The position numbers were made by a program, and so were the translations under genes. Under the pieces are notes generated by a model, which saw only the letters and a program-made list of their open reading frames with translations, ran no database searches and had not been told where the DNA came from. A DNA stretch of 46,467 nucleotides. Source: a virus. Positions 18,883 to 26,207 of the stretch are shown here, piece by piece (the stretch's first letter is position 1; each line of letters starts with the position of its first letter). The stretch spans positions 1 through 46,467 of the IMG/VR virus record IMGVR_UViG_3300031951_021455, one strand, 5' to 3'.

Positions 18883-20499
18883 TCAAAGATTTACTTTGAT
18901 AACTTTATATGGATATTGTCTTTTTTGATAAAACTTTTCTCTTTCTTTAAAGTGTCTAAATAGTATATTTGACATATTATTAGAGTCAAATACATCAACT
19001 AAATCAAAAATATTTGCTTTCTTTTTTTCTGAGTGTAATCTAAGAGCTCTACCTATAGATTGAATAATAATTTGCTCAGATTTAAATGAGTCAGCAAATA
19101 TGACATTAAATATTGCGTTGATAGAAACCCCAGTTGATAGTGTCCCATAAGAAGCAACTAAAACTTTAATGTTACCGTCTGTGAATTCCATTTGTTTCTT
19201 TATCTCTTCTCTTTTCTTACCAGATATCTCACCATCAATATAATAGTAATCTCTGCCTGGAAGATCCTTTTCTAACTTTTTAAGAATTTGCTGACCGTAA
19301 TCAATTGTGTGAAATAATAAGAGTGTGTTTGAGTCACACTTTTCTACTATTTTTTTAATAAAATCTAGTCTTTTTTCAGAAACATGTATGTAGGCTTTTT
19401 CTAATTCAAATGCGTCTTTTCCGTTTCCACCTTTTTTGATAAGTTGAATTCTATCATCAAACTCTTTATCATTGTGATTCATTATCACTGCTCTAATTTC
19501 CATTGGTGTAATGATACCTTTTTCCTTTAACTCATTTGCAGACACCTCTGTTATTTTTGGACCCAATACTGCTTGAATTGTTAAAATTTCACAAGTGTCA
19601 TCTTCTGGAAAAGTTCCAGAAACTCCAAATCTTGAATATGCATATTTAAACGTTTTTTGTAATATAGTTGTGATTGTTTTTGCTTTTGCACCGTGTGCTT
19701 CATCTGTTATAACTGTGTGAAATTGTTGAAAAAATTCTTTGGGCCATTTTTCAAGTGATTGATAAGTTCCTATATAAATGTTTGCGTCTTGTGTTCCGGA
19801 ATGTTTTCTCGGTCTTTCTGACATAACTTCTTCAACTCTTAGATCACATGGTGAATATTTAGCGTCTGTATTTAAAATAGATTCTATTTTTTTTTCTCTC
19901 ATCTCCGCTAAATTGTTTATTCCCCAATTATATTCCATAATGTTATCATAAAACTGTGTCACAAGTGTTATTGAAGGAACTATGATTAGAAATTTGGCAG
20001 TTGGATCAATATGTTTTAAAGTATAAAACATTACAATAGATATTATTAATGATTTACCACCGGATGTGGCAACTTCGGCCATACAATATCTATTTTTAAG
20101 TATCTTGTAAGCTGACTCAATTTGATGATCGTAAGGAGTGAAGTTAATCCATTCTCCTGACTTTGTTCTAACTTTATGAAATTTAAAAAACTCTTTACAA
20201 AACTCTTGAACACTCTCTAATGTCACTTCTCTATTAAGAGGGAATTCATCTTTGTTTTCTAATATGAAAGGCATATCTATTTCTTTGCATCCCTTCATAG
20301 CTTCTTTCCAGAGTCCTAAACTTACTCTTCCGTTTCTAAAATATGTTTGTTGTCCATTCCAAACACCCATTTTGAATGCAGGCATATATCTATAACCTTT
20401 CACATGTCTGGTTAGCCAAAGATTTAATTGATGGTATTCAATTCTTGTAGCTGACGTGACAACAATTTCTTCTGTCGATGTGTCATATCTAAATTTCAT
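18883..20499 (-). CDS. uvsW: UvsW-like SF2 DNA helicase
   Basis: A 538-residue superfamily 2 helicase, close in size to T4 UvsW (503). The N-terminal ~100 residues contain the small UvsW-type domain (WLTRHVKGYRYMPAF, GVWNGQQTYF). Helicase motifs: MAEVATSGGKSLI (motif I, about 141-153), TDEAHGAKA (motif II, about 259-267), FGVSGTFP (motif III), VASYGTLSTGVSI (motif V), IIQSIGRALRLH (motif VI). UvsW unwinds branched DNA and R-loops and lets T4 switch from origin-dependent to recombination-dependent replication. The start is 8 nt after a TTTATATATA element. It faces away from the basic-protein gene across a 111-nt gap holding promoter-like elements for both. Confidence 0.9.
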   Translation of the reverse strand: MKFRYDTSTEEIVVTSATRIEYHQLNLWLTRHVKGYRYMPAFKMGVWNGQQTYFRNGRVSLGLWKEAMKGCKEIDMPFILENKDEFPLNREVTLESVQEFCKEFFKFHKVRTKSGEWINFTPYDHQIESAYKILKNRYCMAEVATSGGKSLIISIVMFYTLKHIDPTAKFLIIVPSITLVTQFYDNIMEYNWGINNLAEMREKKIESILNTDAKYSPCDLRVEEVMSERPRKHSGTQDANIYIGTYQSLEKWPKEFFQQFHTVITDEAHGAKAKTITTILQKTFKYAYSRFGVSGTFPEDDTCEILTIQAVLGPKITEVSANELKEKGIITPMEIRAVIMNHNDKEFDDRIQLIKKGGNGKDAFELEKAYIHVSEKRLDFIKKIVEKCDSNTLLLFHTIDYGQQILKKLEKDLPGRDYYYIDGEISGKKREEIKKQMEFTDGNIKVLVASYGTLSTGVSINAIFNVIFADSFKSEQIIIQSIGRALRLHSEKKKANIFDLVDVFDSNNMSNILFRHFKEREKFYQKRQYPYKVIKVNL

Positions 20500-20507
20500 C
20501 TCATATT

Positions 20508-20517
20508 TATATATAAA
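20508..20517 (-). promoter_or_regulatory. TTTATATATA promoter-like element, short-spacer class
   Basis: One mismatch to TTAATATATA, 8 nt before the ATG of uvsW. Confidence 0.4.
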
Positions 20518-20579
20518 ATCATAGACTGTGTTTAAATTCCATAAAATTTTGAGGTTTTTTATAAGGGAAAAAACAAAAT

Positions 20580-20589
20580 TTGATATATA
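20580..20589 (+). promoter_or_regulatory. TTGATATATA promoter-like element, long-spacer class
   Basis: One mismatch to the consensus, 21 nt before the ATG at 20611, with an A-rich leader. Confidence 0.45.
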
Positions 20590-20610
20590 ATAAAAAAATA
20601 AACTTAAGTT

Positions 20611-20907
20611 ATGTGGGAATCAATTAAGAAATTATTTGGTTTTGGTAAAAAAGAAGAGGTAGTTACTCCAGTATTTGTTGGTGAAACTGAACCAAAAGTA
20701 GCGAAAGTTGCTGAGGTAAAAGTTGAAACTCCTAAAGTTGAAACTCCTAAAAAACCTAAAGCTCCTAAAGCTAAACCAGCTAAATCTGATGCTAAACCGG
20801 TAGAAAAGGTTACAGCTAAAGAAATTAAAGCTAAGGTGAAAAAAGAAGCTCCTAAATCTGAAGAGAAGAAAGCTTCTAAGCCTCGTAAGCCAAAATCTAA
20901 ACAGTAA
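20611..20907 (+). CDS. Lys/Ala/Pro-rich basic protein, histone-H1-tail-like
   Basis: A 98-residue, strongly basic protein. It opens with an amphipathic WESIKKLFGFGKK helix, followed by about 70 residues built from Lys, Ala, Pro, Val and Glu with repeated PKVETPK, PKAPKA and KKAPKS-type units, like the tail of histone H1 or bacterial AlgP/Hc1-type proteins. Such tails bind DNA or RNA through charge. No folded domain is evident. Because the composition is so biased, the complementary strand is also open across it, but that frame encodes a nonsensical Phe/Arg-rich product. Expression is probably strong: it has a long-spacer promoter-like element and its own bidirectional terminator. A role in DNA compaction is inference. 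Confidence 0.75.
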   Translation: MWESIKKLFGFGKKEEVVTPVFVGETEPKVAKVAEVKVETPKVETPKKPKAPKAKPAKSDAKPVEKVTAKEIKAKVKKEAPKSEEKKASKPRKPKSKQ

Positions 20908-20924
20908 TTTTATTACCAAAAATT

Positions 20925-20952
20925 AACCCACTCAATCGAGTGGGTTTTTTTT
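20925..20952. terminator. Bidirectional hairpin terminator
   Basis: Stem AACCCACTC at 20925-20933 pairs exactly with GAGTGGGTT at 20938-20946 (4-nt loop), followed by a T-run and preceded by an A-rich run. It lies between the convergent ends of the basic-protein gene and clpP. Confidence 0.85.
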
Positions 20953-21613
20953 ATTTTCGCTTAGTTATGATTTCGTCAATCATTCCGTATTTTTTAGCAT
21001 CTGAAGCAGACATCCAATAATCACGGTCTCCGTCTTTATAAACCCTATCATAATTCTGTCCTGTTTTATCTGATATTATCTCATAAAGTTCTTTTTTAAG
21101 TGCATTCATTTCTTTTGCTTCGATTTCAACATCCGAAGCTTGTTGCATCCAACCACCGTAAGTCAAAGGTTGATGAATCATTGTTCTACTTCTTTTTAAA
21201 GCTTTTCTTTTACCTTTATCACCAGAGCAAAGAATCACCGCTGCCATTGATGCTGCTAATCCTGTATTAACCGTTGATATATCGCAGTTAATAAAATCCA
21301 TAACATCTAAAAGACCCATTCCTGAATAAACTGATCCACCTGGTGAGTCAATATAAATTGAGATATCTTCATCATTTTCACTATCTAAGTAAAGTAGTTG
21401 TGCTTTTATTATATTACAAACTTCTGAATCAATTTCATCAGACAGGAAAATTATTCTTTCATCCAATAATTTAGAAAAAATATCAACCGGAAGGCCATTT
21501 GATTCTAGTAAATGAGATGTAGTATTTTTCTTTTGAATTTTTCTGAAATAGTCTTGTTGAAAAGAACTTGATATTGATTGACTAAGTAGAAATTTGTTTA
21601 AATCTTTTTGCAT
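20951..21613 (-). CDS. clpP: ClpP-type serine protease
   Basis: A 220-residue S14 peptidase. Visible: IYIDSPGGSVYSGM (substrate-binding strand and turn), TVNTGLAASMAAVIL with the nucleophile Ser at about residue 120 (Gly normally follows Met; here Ala), MIHQP with the catalytic His at about 145, EMNALKKELYEIISDKTGQ and DRDYWMSASDAKKYGMID with the Asp region. The ATG at 21613 is preferred; upstream in-frame codons include only a TTG and give an atypical basic extension. In bacteria ClpP partners with ClpX/ClpA; in some phages S14 proteases process the prohead. Its neighbours, an acidic protein and a basic protein, would fit either host takeover or head assembly. It ends at a bidirectional terminator. 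Confidence 0.9.
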   Translation of the reverse strand: MQKDLNKFLLSQSISSSFQQDYFRKIQKKNTTSHLLESNGLPVDIFSKLLDERIIFLSDEIDSEVCNIIKAQLLYLDSENDEDISIYIDSPGGSVYSGMGLLDVMDFINCDISTVNTGLAASMAAVILCSGDKGKRKALKRSRTMIHQPLTYGGWMQQASDVEIEAKEMNALKKELYEIISDKTGQNYDRVYKDGDRDYWMSASDAKKYGMIDEIITKRK

Positions 21614-21681
21614 AAATAAACTTTTTGTTTTTTTACTAATTTTTAAGGTAAAAGTTTTAGATACAAAAGCGGTTTTAATTT

Positions 21682-21691
21682 TTAATATATA
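21682..21691 (+). promoter_or_regulatory. TTAATATATA promoter-like element, long-spacer class
   Basis: Exact decamer, 19 nt before the ATG at 21711; should serve the acidic-protein and HAD genes together. Confidence 0.55.
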
Positions 21692-21710
21692 CAAGAAAAA
21701 ATTATAAAAT

Positions 21711-22124
21711 ATGAAAACTAGTGTTGAAATAAGTGGATATACTATATCAATTGAAGAAGCTGATGGTGTAATATCTGTAAATGCTGTTAAAGAAGATGAG
21801 GTTGTTGAGGAATTTACAATCGAAGTTGAGGAGTCTGAAGGTCAAGGTGATTTTGATTCTGATTCGGAAATGGGTCAAGGTGAAGAAGAAGTGAAACCTT
21901 TTGGTGATTATGAAGAAGAAGGAGACTTTGATTCTGATGAATTTGATTCTGATGAAGAGGAATTCGGACAACAAGAAGATGAAGATTCAGATGATGAAGA
22001 TTCAGATGATGAAGAAGGTGAATTTGAAGGTGGTCAAGAAGAAGATGAGGATGACGATGAAGAAGAGAGTGAAAAGCCAGCATTAGAATCTTTTCAATCT
22101 TTTATCAACAAAAAAAGAAAATAA
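21711..22124 (+). CDS. Very acidic Asp/Glu/Ser protein
   Basis: A 137-residue protein. Residues 1-45 could fold as a small beta domain (VEISGYTISIEEADGVISV). Residues about 45-120 are almost entirely Glu, Asp, Ser, Gly, Phe with repeated DSDE and DEDSDD units. The last 14 residues, ALESFQSFINKKRK, are a distinct basic/aromatic tail whose Phe-x-x-Phe spacing mirrors the N-terminal motif of several neighbouring proteins. Acidic proteins of this type act as scaffolding or core proteins (T4 gp67 is a short acidic core protein) or as DNA mimics; the sequence does not decide. It lies 3 nt before the HAD gene in one operon. Confidence 0.75.
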   Translation: MKTSVEISGYTISIEEADGVISVNAVKEDEVVEEFTIEVEESEGQGDFDSDSEMGQGEEEVKPFGDYEEEGDFDSDEFDSDEEEFGQQEDEDSDDEDSDDEEGEFEGGQEEDEDDDEEESEKPALESFQSFINKKRK

Positions 22125-22127
22125 TCA

Positions 22128-23198
22128 ATGATTAAAAAGTTTAATCAGTTTATTAAAGAATCTTCACAAGACGGTGTTTTATTATACTATGCTTTTGACT
22201 GGGATGATAATATTCTAAGAATGCCAACTATGATTCGATTGGAACAAAAGGTTGGAGAACAATGGATTCCAACTGATGTATCAACTGCAGAATTTGCAGA
22301 AGTAAGAAATGATAAACAAAACTGGAGATTTTTAAATCAGAGCGGTGATGAGGCTTTTGCTAACTTTAGAGATACTGGTCCTAAGGGAGGTGAAGTTTTT
22401 TTAGAAGATGTCAAAATTGCTGTTTCTTCAGGAAGATTCGCTCCGGCTTGGGAAGATTTTTTAGAGTGTCTTTCCAATGGATCACTTTTTGCTATTATAA
22501 CGGCTCGTGGTCATGAATCCGAAACAATGAGAAGAGGTGTTGAGTGGATTATTGATAATGTATTGACCGAAGAACAACTATATAATATGTACAATAATCT
22601 ATTAAAGTTCTCCTATTTTTATGATATATCTACAGGGTCAGATAGAATACTAAGAGGAGTTCCTTCACAAAATGAATTATTTAAGTTATACTTAGATAAT
22701 TGTGATTTTGTGGGTGTTTCTGCCCCGTCGAGAGGCGGAACTCCAGATAATCCCGAAAAAGCTAAAGAAGAAACTTTGTTACAATTTAAGTCAAAGATAG
22801 ATAGATTTGCGGGTCAATTAGGTATGAAAGCGATGATTGGGTTTTCTGACGATGATTTAGGAAACGTATCTCACATCGAAGATTTAGCTGATAAGTTAAA
22901 TCATGAGGAGTTTCCTAACATAATTAAGTTTGTAGTTAAAGGTACAAAAGATCCAGAAAATATTACAAAGAAAGTAACAATGATGGGTGGTGTTACCGAA
23001 ACCTCAAATCAAACTCCTGGACTTGAAAATTCGGTTTTAACAGCTACTCAATTTGGAAATATGACAAGTAGATTAAATCCAAGTGGTCCTTTAAATAGAC
23101 AAGACGACTTTTTTAACCAATTTCAAAATCAAGTCAAATATTTGTCAAAAACATCAAAAGAAATATTAAAAAATAAAAAAAGAAAGTCCTCTAAATAA
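22128..23198 (+). CDS. HAD-superfamily phosphatase-like protein with capsid-targeting-like N-terminus
   Basis: A 356-residue protein. HAD motifs: YAFDWDDNIL (motif I, nucleophile Asp at about 25 and Asp at about 27), FAIITARGHE (motif II Thr about 125), and GFSDDDLGNV (motif IV acidic pair about 241). Large insertions separate motifs I and II, and the last ~80 residues are unassigned, ending in a Lys-rich tail. HAD enzymes transfer phosphoryl groups from small molecules, proteins or nucleic acid ends. The first 15 residues, MIKKFNQFIKESSQD, resemble the T4 internal-protein targeting peptide, including an Ile-x-Glu site. The stop codon lies inside a terminator stem. It is 3 nt after the acidic gene. 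Confidence 0.75.
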   Translation: MIKKFNQFIKESSQDGVLLYYAFDWDDNILRMPTMIRLEQKVGEQWIPTDVSTAEFAEVRNDKQNWRFLNQSGDEAFANFRDTGPKGGEVFLEDVKIAVSSGRFAPAWEDFLECLSNGSLFAIITARGHESETMRRGVEWIIDNVLTEEQLYNMYNNLLKFSYFYDISTGSDRILRGVPSQNELFKLYLDNCDFVGVSAPSRGGTPDNPEKAKEETLLQFKSKIDRFAGQLGMKAMIGFSDDDLGNVSHIEDLADKLNHEEFPNIIKFVVKGTKDPENITKKVTMMGGVTETSNQTPGLENSVLTATQFGNMTSRLNPSGPLNRQDDFFNQFQNQVKYLSKTSKEILKNKKRKSSK

Positions 23199-23210
23199 GA
23201 GGACTTTTTT
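23183..23210. terminator. Bidirectional hairpin terminator
   Basis: AAAGTCCTCT at 23183-23192 pairs exactly with AGAGGACTTT at 23198-23207 (5-nt loop), with A-run before and T-run after. It overlaps the stop codon of the HAD gene and serves the convergent gene ending at 23209. Confidence 0.85.
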
Positions 23211-23445
23211 ATTTATCAGTTATTTTATTTATCTTTAAATCTCTCTCAATTGCTTGTTCATTTTGGAAATACCAAGCTCTAAAATCACAAGCATAATAAA
23301 TGAATTCTTTTACCGACCCGTCTTCGTTTGTTTCTGCCTGACAAGTGCTTCCAAACATAAATTGGTTAAAACTTTCTCTCCACTCTATTGGTATTTGAGA
23401 CTCTCTCACATCAACATTGGCTTCGTATAATTCTTTTAGTGTCAT
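23209..23445 (-). CDS. Small hypothetical protein
   Basis: A 78-residue protein starting at ATG 23445 (an upstream TTG would add three residues). Not recognised. It is acidic and contains IPIEWRESFNQFMFGSTC and a YYACDFRAWYFQNEQAIE segment; the aromatic-rich C-terminus suggests a small folded domain. It is transcribed leftward from a region that also holds the promoter-like element of primase on the other strand, and it ends at the bidirectional terminator after the HAD gene. Just upstream is TATATTTG, matching the Bacteroidota -7 consensus TAnnTTTG rather than the phage decamer. Confidence 0.6.
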   Translation of the reverse strand: MTLKELYEANVDVRESQIPIEWRESFNQFMFGSTCQAETNEDGSVKEFIYYACDFRAWYFQNEQAIERDLKINKITDK

Positions 23446-23451
23446 AATAAA

Positions 23452-23459
23452 CAAATATA
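23452..23459 (-). promoter_or_regulatory. Host-type Bacteroidota -7 promoter motif
   Basis: TATATTTG fits the TAnnTTTG consensus of Bacteroidota sigma factors, 6 nt before the ATG at 23445. No clear -33 element was seen. Confidence 0.3.
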
Positions 23460-23491
23460 CTTATTTTATATTAAAACTCCTAATAGTTTTC

Positions 23492-23501
23492 ATAATATAT
23501 C
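23492..23501 (+). promoter_or_regulatory. ATAATATATC promoter-like element, short-spacer class
   Basis: Two mismatches to TTAATATATA, 5 nt before the ATG at 23507. It supports that codon as the primase start. Confidence 0.4.
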
Positions 23502-23506
23502 ATGTG

Positions 23507-24700
23507 ATGGATAAGATTTATATAAAAAATATAATTCAATCAGTGTTAAATAAAGAATTTTCTTCCAAAGGAAGAAGAAAGTTAATTGAATATACTGATA
23601 GATTAAACGTTTGCTGTCCATATTGTGGTGACGGTAAATCAGAATTTAAAAAAAGAGGAAATCTATATCTTAATCGTCTTATTTATATTTGTTTTAATTG
23701 TGATAAAAAAACAACTTTAGATAAGTTTTGTAAAGATTTTAACGAGCAAATTGATCCTGATAAAAAGTTGGAAATGATAGAACACTTAAACAGTGTTATG
23801 ACTTATTCTGATTATGAAGGTGACTTTGTTGATGCTAAATTCGATGACCTTATAGACTTATCTGAATTAGAAAGAGTTTTTTCTCAAGATTTAACACCTA
23901 TTTCTGATTTTAAGCCAATTCAAGTAAATGGCGGAGTTTATAAATATCTAATAGGTAGAGGAATACCAGCCGAGTTTCATAAAAATATCTATCAAGCAAA
24001 GTTTTGGAAAAATGAAGATGAACATGAATGGATAATTGTTATGTTAAATCGCAGAGATGATAAAGTATTGGGTCTTCAAATAAGAAACTTAAAAGAAGGA
24101 AAACGCAGAATGTTTAAAATTTATAACTATGAAAACCTTATTGAATGGATTAATTTAGGAAAAGATACAGATAGTGAATTGGATATAAATCAATTAGTTG
24201 TCTATAATAAACTATCCTATTATTTTAATATTTTAAATATTAATTTTGGTGATACAATAACGGTATTTGAGGGTTATTTGGACTCATTGTTTTTTCCTAA
24301 TTCTATTGGACTAGTTGGTGTAAATACCGACTATAGATTTTTAGAAAATAATGATTTAGATATTCAATATTTTTTTGATAATGATGAAGCTGGTTACAAA
24401 AAGTCTGAAGAAAAAATTAAAGAGGGATATCCTGTTTTTTTATGGAAAAAACTTTTTGAAGATATAGTAGAAAAGAAAAAAGTAGATGATCCTTATGCTT
24501 TACTTCATAGAATTTCTAAAGTTAAAGATATTAATAAATTATCTACATTAGTTGATAATCCACATAAAAAATTAGAATTGAATAATTTCTTTTCTAAAGA
24601 TGTTTTAGATTTAAAATGGATTCCGAAATTTAAAAGGAAAAAAAATAAAATAGAAGAGATTGATTATAATAAAAAATTTGACGGTCTAAAATATCTTTAA
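23507..24700 (+). CDS. 61: DNA primase, T4 gp61-like (zinc ribbon plus TOPRIM)
   Basis: A 397-residue primase. Residues about 35-65 form the zinc ribbon (CCPYCGDGK, then CFNCDKKTT). The TOPRIM core starts at about 250: ITVFEGYLDSLFFPNSIGL supplies the catalytic Glu, and YFFDNDEAGYKK at about 287-298 the Asp-x-Asp metal site. A Lys-rich tail follows. T4 gp61 makes RNA primers with the gp41 helicase for lagging-strand synthesis. ATG 23507 is chosen because a promoter-like element lies 5 nt upstream and the 30 extra residues of the longer frame are hydrophobic and unlike a primase. The end overlaps the convergent HNH gene by 4 nt. Confidence 0.85.
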   Translation: MDKIYIKNIIQSVLNKEFSSKGRRKLIEYTDRLNVCCPYCGDGKSEFKKRGNLYLNRLIYICFNCDKKTTLDKFCKDFNEQIDPDKKLEMIEHLNSVMTYSDYEGDFVDAKFDDLIDLSELERVFSQDLTPISDFKPIQVNGGVYKYLIGRGIPAEFHKNIYQAKFWKNEDEHEWIIVMLNRRDDKVLGLQIRNLKEGKRRMFKIYNYENLIEWINLGKDTDSELDINQLVVYNKLSYYFNILNINFGDTITVFEGYLDSLFFPNSIGLVGVNTDYRFLENNDLDIQYFFDNDEAGYKKSEEKIKEGYPVFLWKKLFEDIVEKKKVDDPYALLHRISKVKDINKLSTLVDNPHKKLELNNFFSKDVLDLKWIPKFKRKKNKIEEIDYNKKFDGLKYL

Positions 24701-25161
24701 ATGAAGTGTTTTAATTTATATTCGTTTTTTATTGATAAATAGTATTTAAAATCTAAATTTCCTCTTTCATTGTTACAGTCTTTACAACAGACAACTAAAT
24801 TAACTTGAGCATTGTTACCTCCTTCAGAAATAGGAATAATATGGTCAGCTGTCGCATTATCCATTGTTAGTTTAGTATCACAGTAAAGGCACTTAGCGTC
24901 TTCGTTTTGCTCAACAAATTCTTTTGCAAAACCTGAAGTTCTTCTTCTTACATTTTTCCCATTATACTTCAATCCAACAACTACAAAATCTTCTAAAACT
25001 TTGAATTTTCTTCTAAAAATCTCAACGGATTTGTAGTTTTTGTTTATTTTAACAGCTGCTATAATAAGGTATTTCCACCTTTTGTAAGTTTTCTTATCAA
25101 CTGATAAAAAATGTGAATCTTTTGATGTCGATAAAAACTTTAAAACTTTTATTAGTCTCAT
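24697..25161 (-). CDS. HNH endonuclease
   Basis: A 154-residue protein with a complete HNH domain: CLYCDTKL (first Cys pair), ATADHIIPISEGGNN (His-His and Asn region) and NLVVCCKDCNNERGN (second Cys pair with the terminal Asn). HNH domains nick or cut DNA using a single metal ion; free-standing phage examples include homing nucleases and packaging-associated nucleases. The N-terminal ~85 residues are Lys-rich and may contact DNA. Its own promoter-like element (TCAATATATA) lies 6 nt upstream. Being free-standing beside primase it could be a homing endonuclease, but no intron or insertion footprint is visible in primase. Confidence 0.8.
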   Translation of the reverse strand: MRLIKVLKFLSTSKDSHFLSVDKKTYKRWKYLIIAAVKINKNYKSVEIFRRKFKVLEDFVVVGLKYNGKNVRRRTSGFAKEFVEQNEDAKCLYCDTKLTMDNATADHIIPISEGGNNAQVNLVVCCKDCNNERGNLDFKYYLSIKNEYKLKHFI

Positions 25162-25167
25162 CAGAGT

Positions 25168-25177
25168 TATATATTGA
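25168..25177 (-). promoter_or_regulatory. TCAATATATA promoter-like element, short-spacer class
   Basis: One mismatch to consensus, 6 nt before the ATG of the HNH gene. Confidence 0.45.
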
Positions 25178-25196
25178 CAAAATTGACTTTCCCTAA

Positions 25197-25206
25197 GGAA
25201 TATATA
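25197..25206 (+). promoter_or_regulatory. GGAATATATA promoter-like element, long-spacer class
   Basis: Two mismatches to consensus, 18 nt before the ATG at 25225. It falls inside a longer open frame starting at 25174, favouring 25225 as the true start. Confidence 0.4.
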
Positions 25207-25224
25207 AAAGAAAAAATAATCACT

Positions 25225-25533
25225 ATGGCAAACAAAAAAGAAGTAGAACCATCTACAGAAACTGGAAAAAAATTGTTTTTTGGATGGGGAAATATCAAAT
25301 GGGGAATTAAAGAATTAATAAAGATCTATTCAGCGAAAGACTCTTATTTTTCAAAGAAAAGAATTGAGTCTGGAGCGGCTTTTCTTATCGCTCAATGGGG
25401 TATGATATTTTTTCTTTTAGAAAAACATTCAACATTAACTATGGGTGAATTCTTACTTTGGGCGGCGGCTGAATTTGCAGTCTCTGGTTATATCATTAAC
25501 AAGATTCAGAAAGAAAAACAGGTTGAACAATAA
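25225..25533 (+). CDS. Two-helix membrane protein, holin candidate
   Basis: A 102-residue protein. Residues 1-45 are polar and Lys-rich; about 50-66 (GAAFLIAQWGMIFFLLE) and about 72-93 (TMGEFLLWAAAEFAVSGYII) are membrane helices separated by a short loop; a charged KIQKEKQVEQ tail follows. Size, two closely spaced helices and charged ends fit a class II holin, which would let lysin cross the inner membrane. Evidence is topology only. The nearest lysin gene is 10 kb away, but a tiny lipoprotein gene converges on it and shares its terminator. ATG 25225 is preferred over the ATG 17 codons upstream because of the promoter-like element between them. Confidence 0.55.
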   Translation: MANKKEVEPSTETGKKLFFGWGNIKWGIKELIKIYSAKDSYFSKKRIESGAAFLIAQWGMIFFLLEKHSTLTMGEFLLWAAAEFAVSGYIINKIQKEKQVEQ

Positions 25534-25545
25534 AAAATTATTCAC

Positions 25546-25580
25546 AAAAAAAAGACCATCAAATTTGATGGTCTTTTTTT
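25546..25580. terminator. Bidirectional hairpin terminator
   Basis: A 26-bp perfect palindrome, 25551-25576 (arms AAAGACCATCAAA / TTTGATGGTCTTT), flanked by A-run and T-run. It separates the holin candidate from the small lipoprotein gene, whose stop codon lies inside it. Confidence 0.9.
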
Positions 25581-25678
25581 ATTTCTAATTTTGTATATGC
25601 GTCGCATTTAGTATGTTTAGAAGTTTTACAAGATATTGTAATTGTGCTTAAGATTGCGATTAATATTATTTTTTTCAT
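25559..25678 (-). CDS. Tiny lipoprotein, possible outer-membrane spanin (Rz1-like)
   Basis: A 39-residue frame with a classical lipoprotein signal: MKKIILIAILSTITISC, with Lys-Lys, a hydrophobic core and lipidated Cys at residue 17. The mature part is only 23 residues, starting CKTSKHTKCDAY. Small lipoproteins with a KHxxCDAY-type sequence are, from memory, common in Bacteroidota genomes. Its ATG overlaps the stop of the preceding gene as ATGA, and the stop codon lies in the terminator stem, both signs of a real gene. Position opposite a holin candidate suggests a lysis-related role such as an o-spanin, but it could be a host-acquired envelope protein. Confidence 0.7.
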   Translation of the reverse strand: MKKIILIAILSTITISCKTSKHTKCDAYTKLEIKKDHQI

Positions 25679-26169
25679 CTTTTGTTTTTTCTTCTAGTAC
25701 TTTTGTAACTTTTTGATTCAAATTGCTCGCCAGAGTCGATAATTTCTTCATCTTTTAAAGATGTCATTTCATCTTTGACTTCTTGTTTTTGTCCAGAAGC
25801 TGTTGATTGACTTCCTAAGTTAGCTAAAACATCTTCCGGTGTGGTAAAATATTTTTTTACACCTTTGATATGATATTTTTCTGTTTCTGCTGGAAATGTT
25901 ACCTCTTTTCCATCAATTACAACTGATTTTTGACCAGGTGTGAAATCAACTCCAGCAGCATCTGCTAAAGTTTGAAGTGCTATTTCATATTTATCAGTAG
26001 CTACTTCTTCTTCTTCACCTTCAAACTCTGCTTCCATTTCGGATGGTCGATTGATAGGTGGTCTTCCACCTAAAGACGGTAGATCTCTTACAGGAGCTTC
26101 TAATTCAGGTTCCATTCCTAAATCTTCGTTTAATTTACCTTTTACAAATTGATTATATCTTTTAATCAT
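25675..26169 (-). CDS. Hypothetical protein with capsid-targeting-like N-terminus
   Basis: A 164-residue, mostly disordered protein. The first 16 residues, MIKRYNQFVKGKLNED, match the shared Met-basic-aromatic-x-x-Phe segment, with a Leu-x-Glu site. Residues about 17-60 are Pro/Glu-rich; about 60-115 could fold (YEIALQTLADAAGVDF, a predicted strand pair in SVVIDGKEVTFP, then YHIKGVKKYFTTPEDVLANL). The last 15 residues are basic (YKSTRRKNKR end). Its promoter-like element is 19 nt upstream and the downstream lipoprotein gene is translationally coupled. Function unknown. Confidence 0.65.
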   Translation of the reverse strand: MIKRYNQFVKGKLNEDLGMEPELEAPVRDLPSLGGRPPINRPSEMEAEFEGEEEEVATDKYEIALQTLADAAGVDFTPGQKSVVIDGKEVTFPAETEKYHIKGVKKYFTTPEDVLANLGSQSTASGQKQEVKDEMTSLKDEEIIDSGEQFESKSYKSTRRKNKR

Positions 26170-26188
26170 TTTAATTTTTATTTTTTTG

Positions 26189-26198
26189 TATATATAAA
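26189..26198 (-). promoter_or_regulatory. TTTATATATA promoter-like element, long-spacer class
   Basis: One mismatch to consensus, 19 nt before the ATG at 26169. Confidence 0.4.
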
Positions 26199-26207
26199 AT
26201 TTTGAAA

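Noticed and set aside
20632-20919. 95-codon leftward frame opposite the basic-protein gene
   Set aside because: Product is a Phe/Arg/Ser low-complexity string produced by the Lys/Ala/Pro codons of the real gene.
21747-22086. Several frames opposite or inside the acidic-protein gene
   Set aside because: Low-complexity His/Leu, Ile/Phe or Met/Lys products caused by repeated GAT/GAA codons; the acidic frame fits the promoter and operon.
24697-25161. HNH gene as part of a group I intron or homing event in primase
   Set aside because: Primase is continuous with zinc and TOPRIM motifs intact, and the HNH gene has its own promoter-like element.
25188-25200. CTAAGGAA as a Shine-Dalgarno sequence
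   Set aside because: It is 25 nt from the preferred ATG and similar sequences are absent before other genes.
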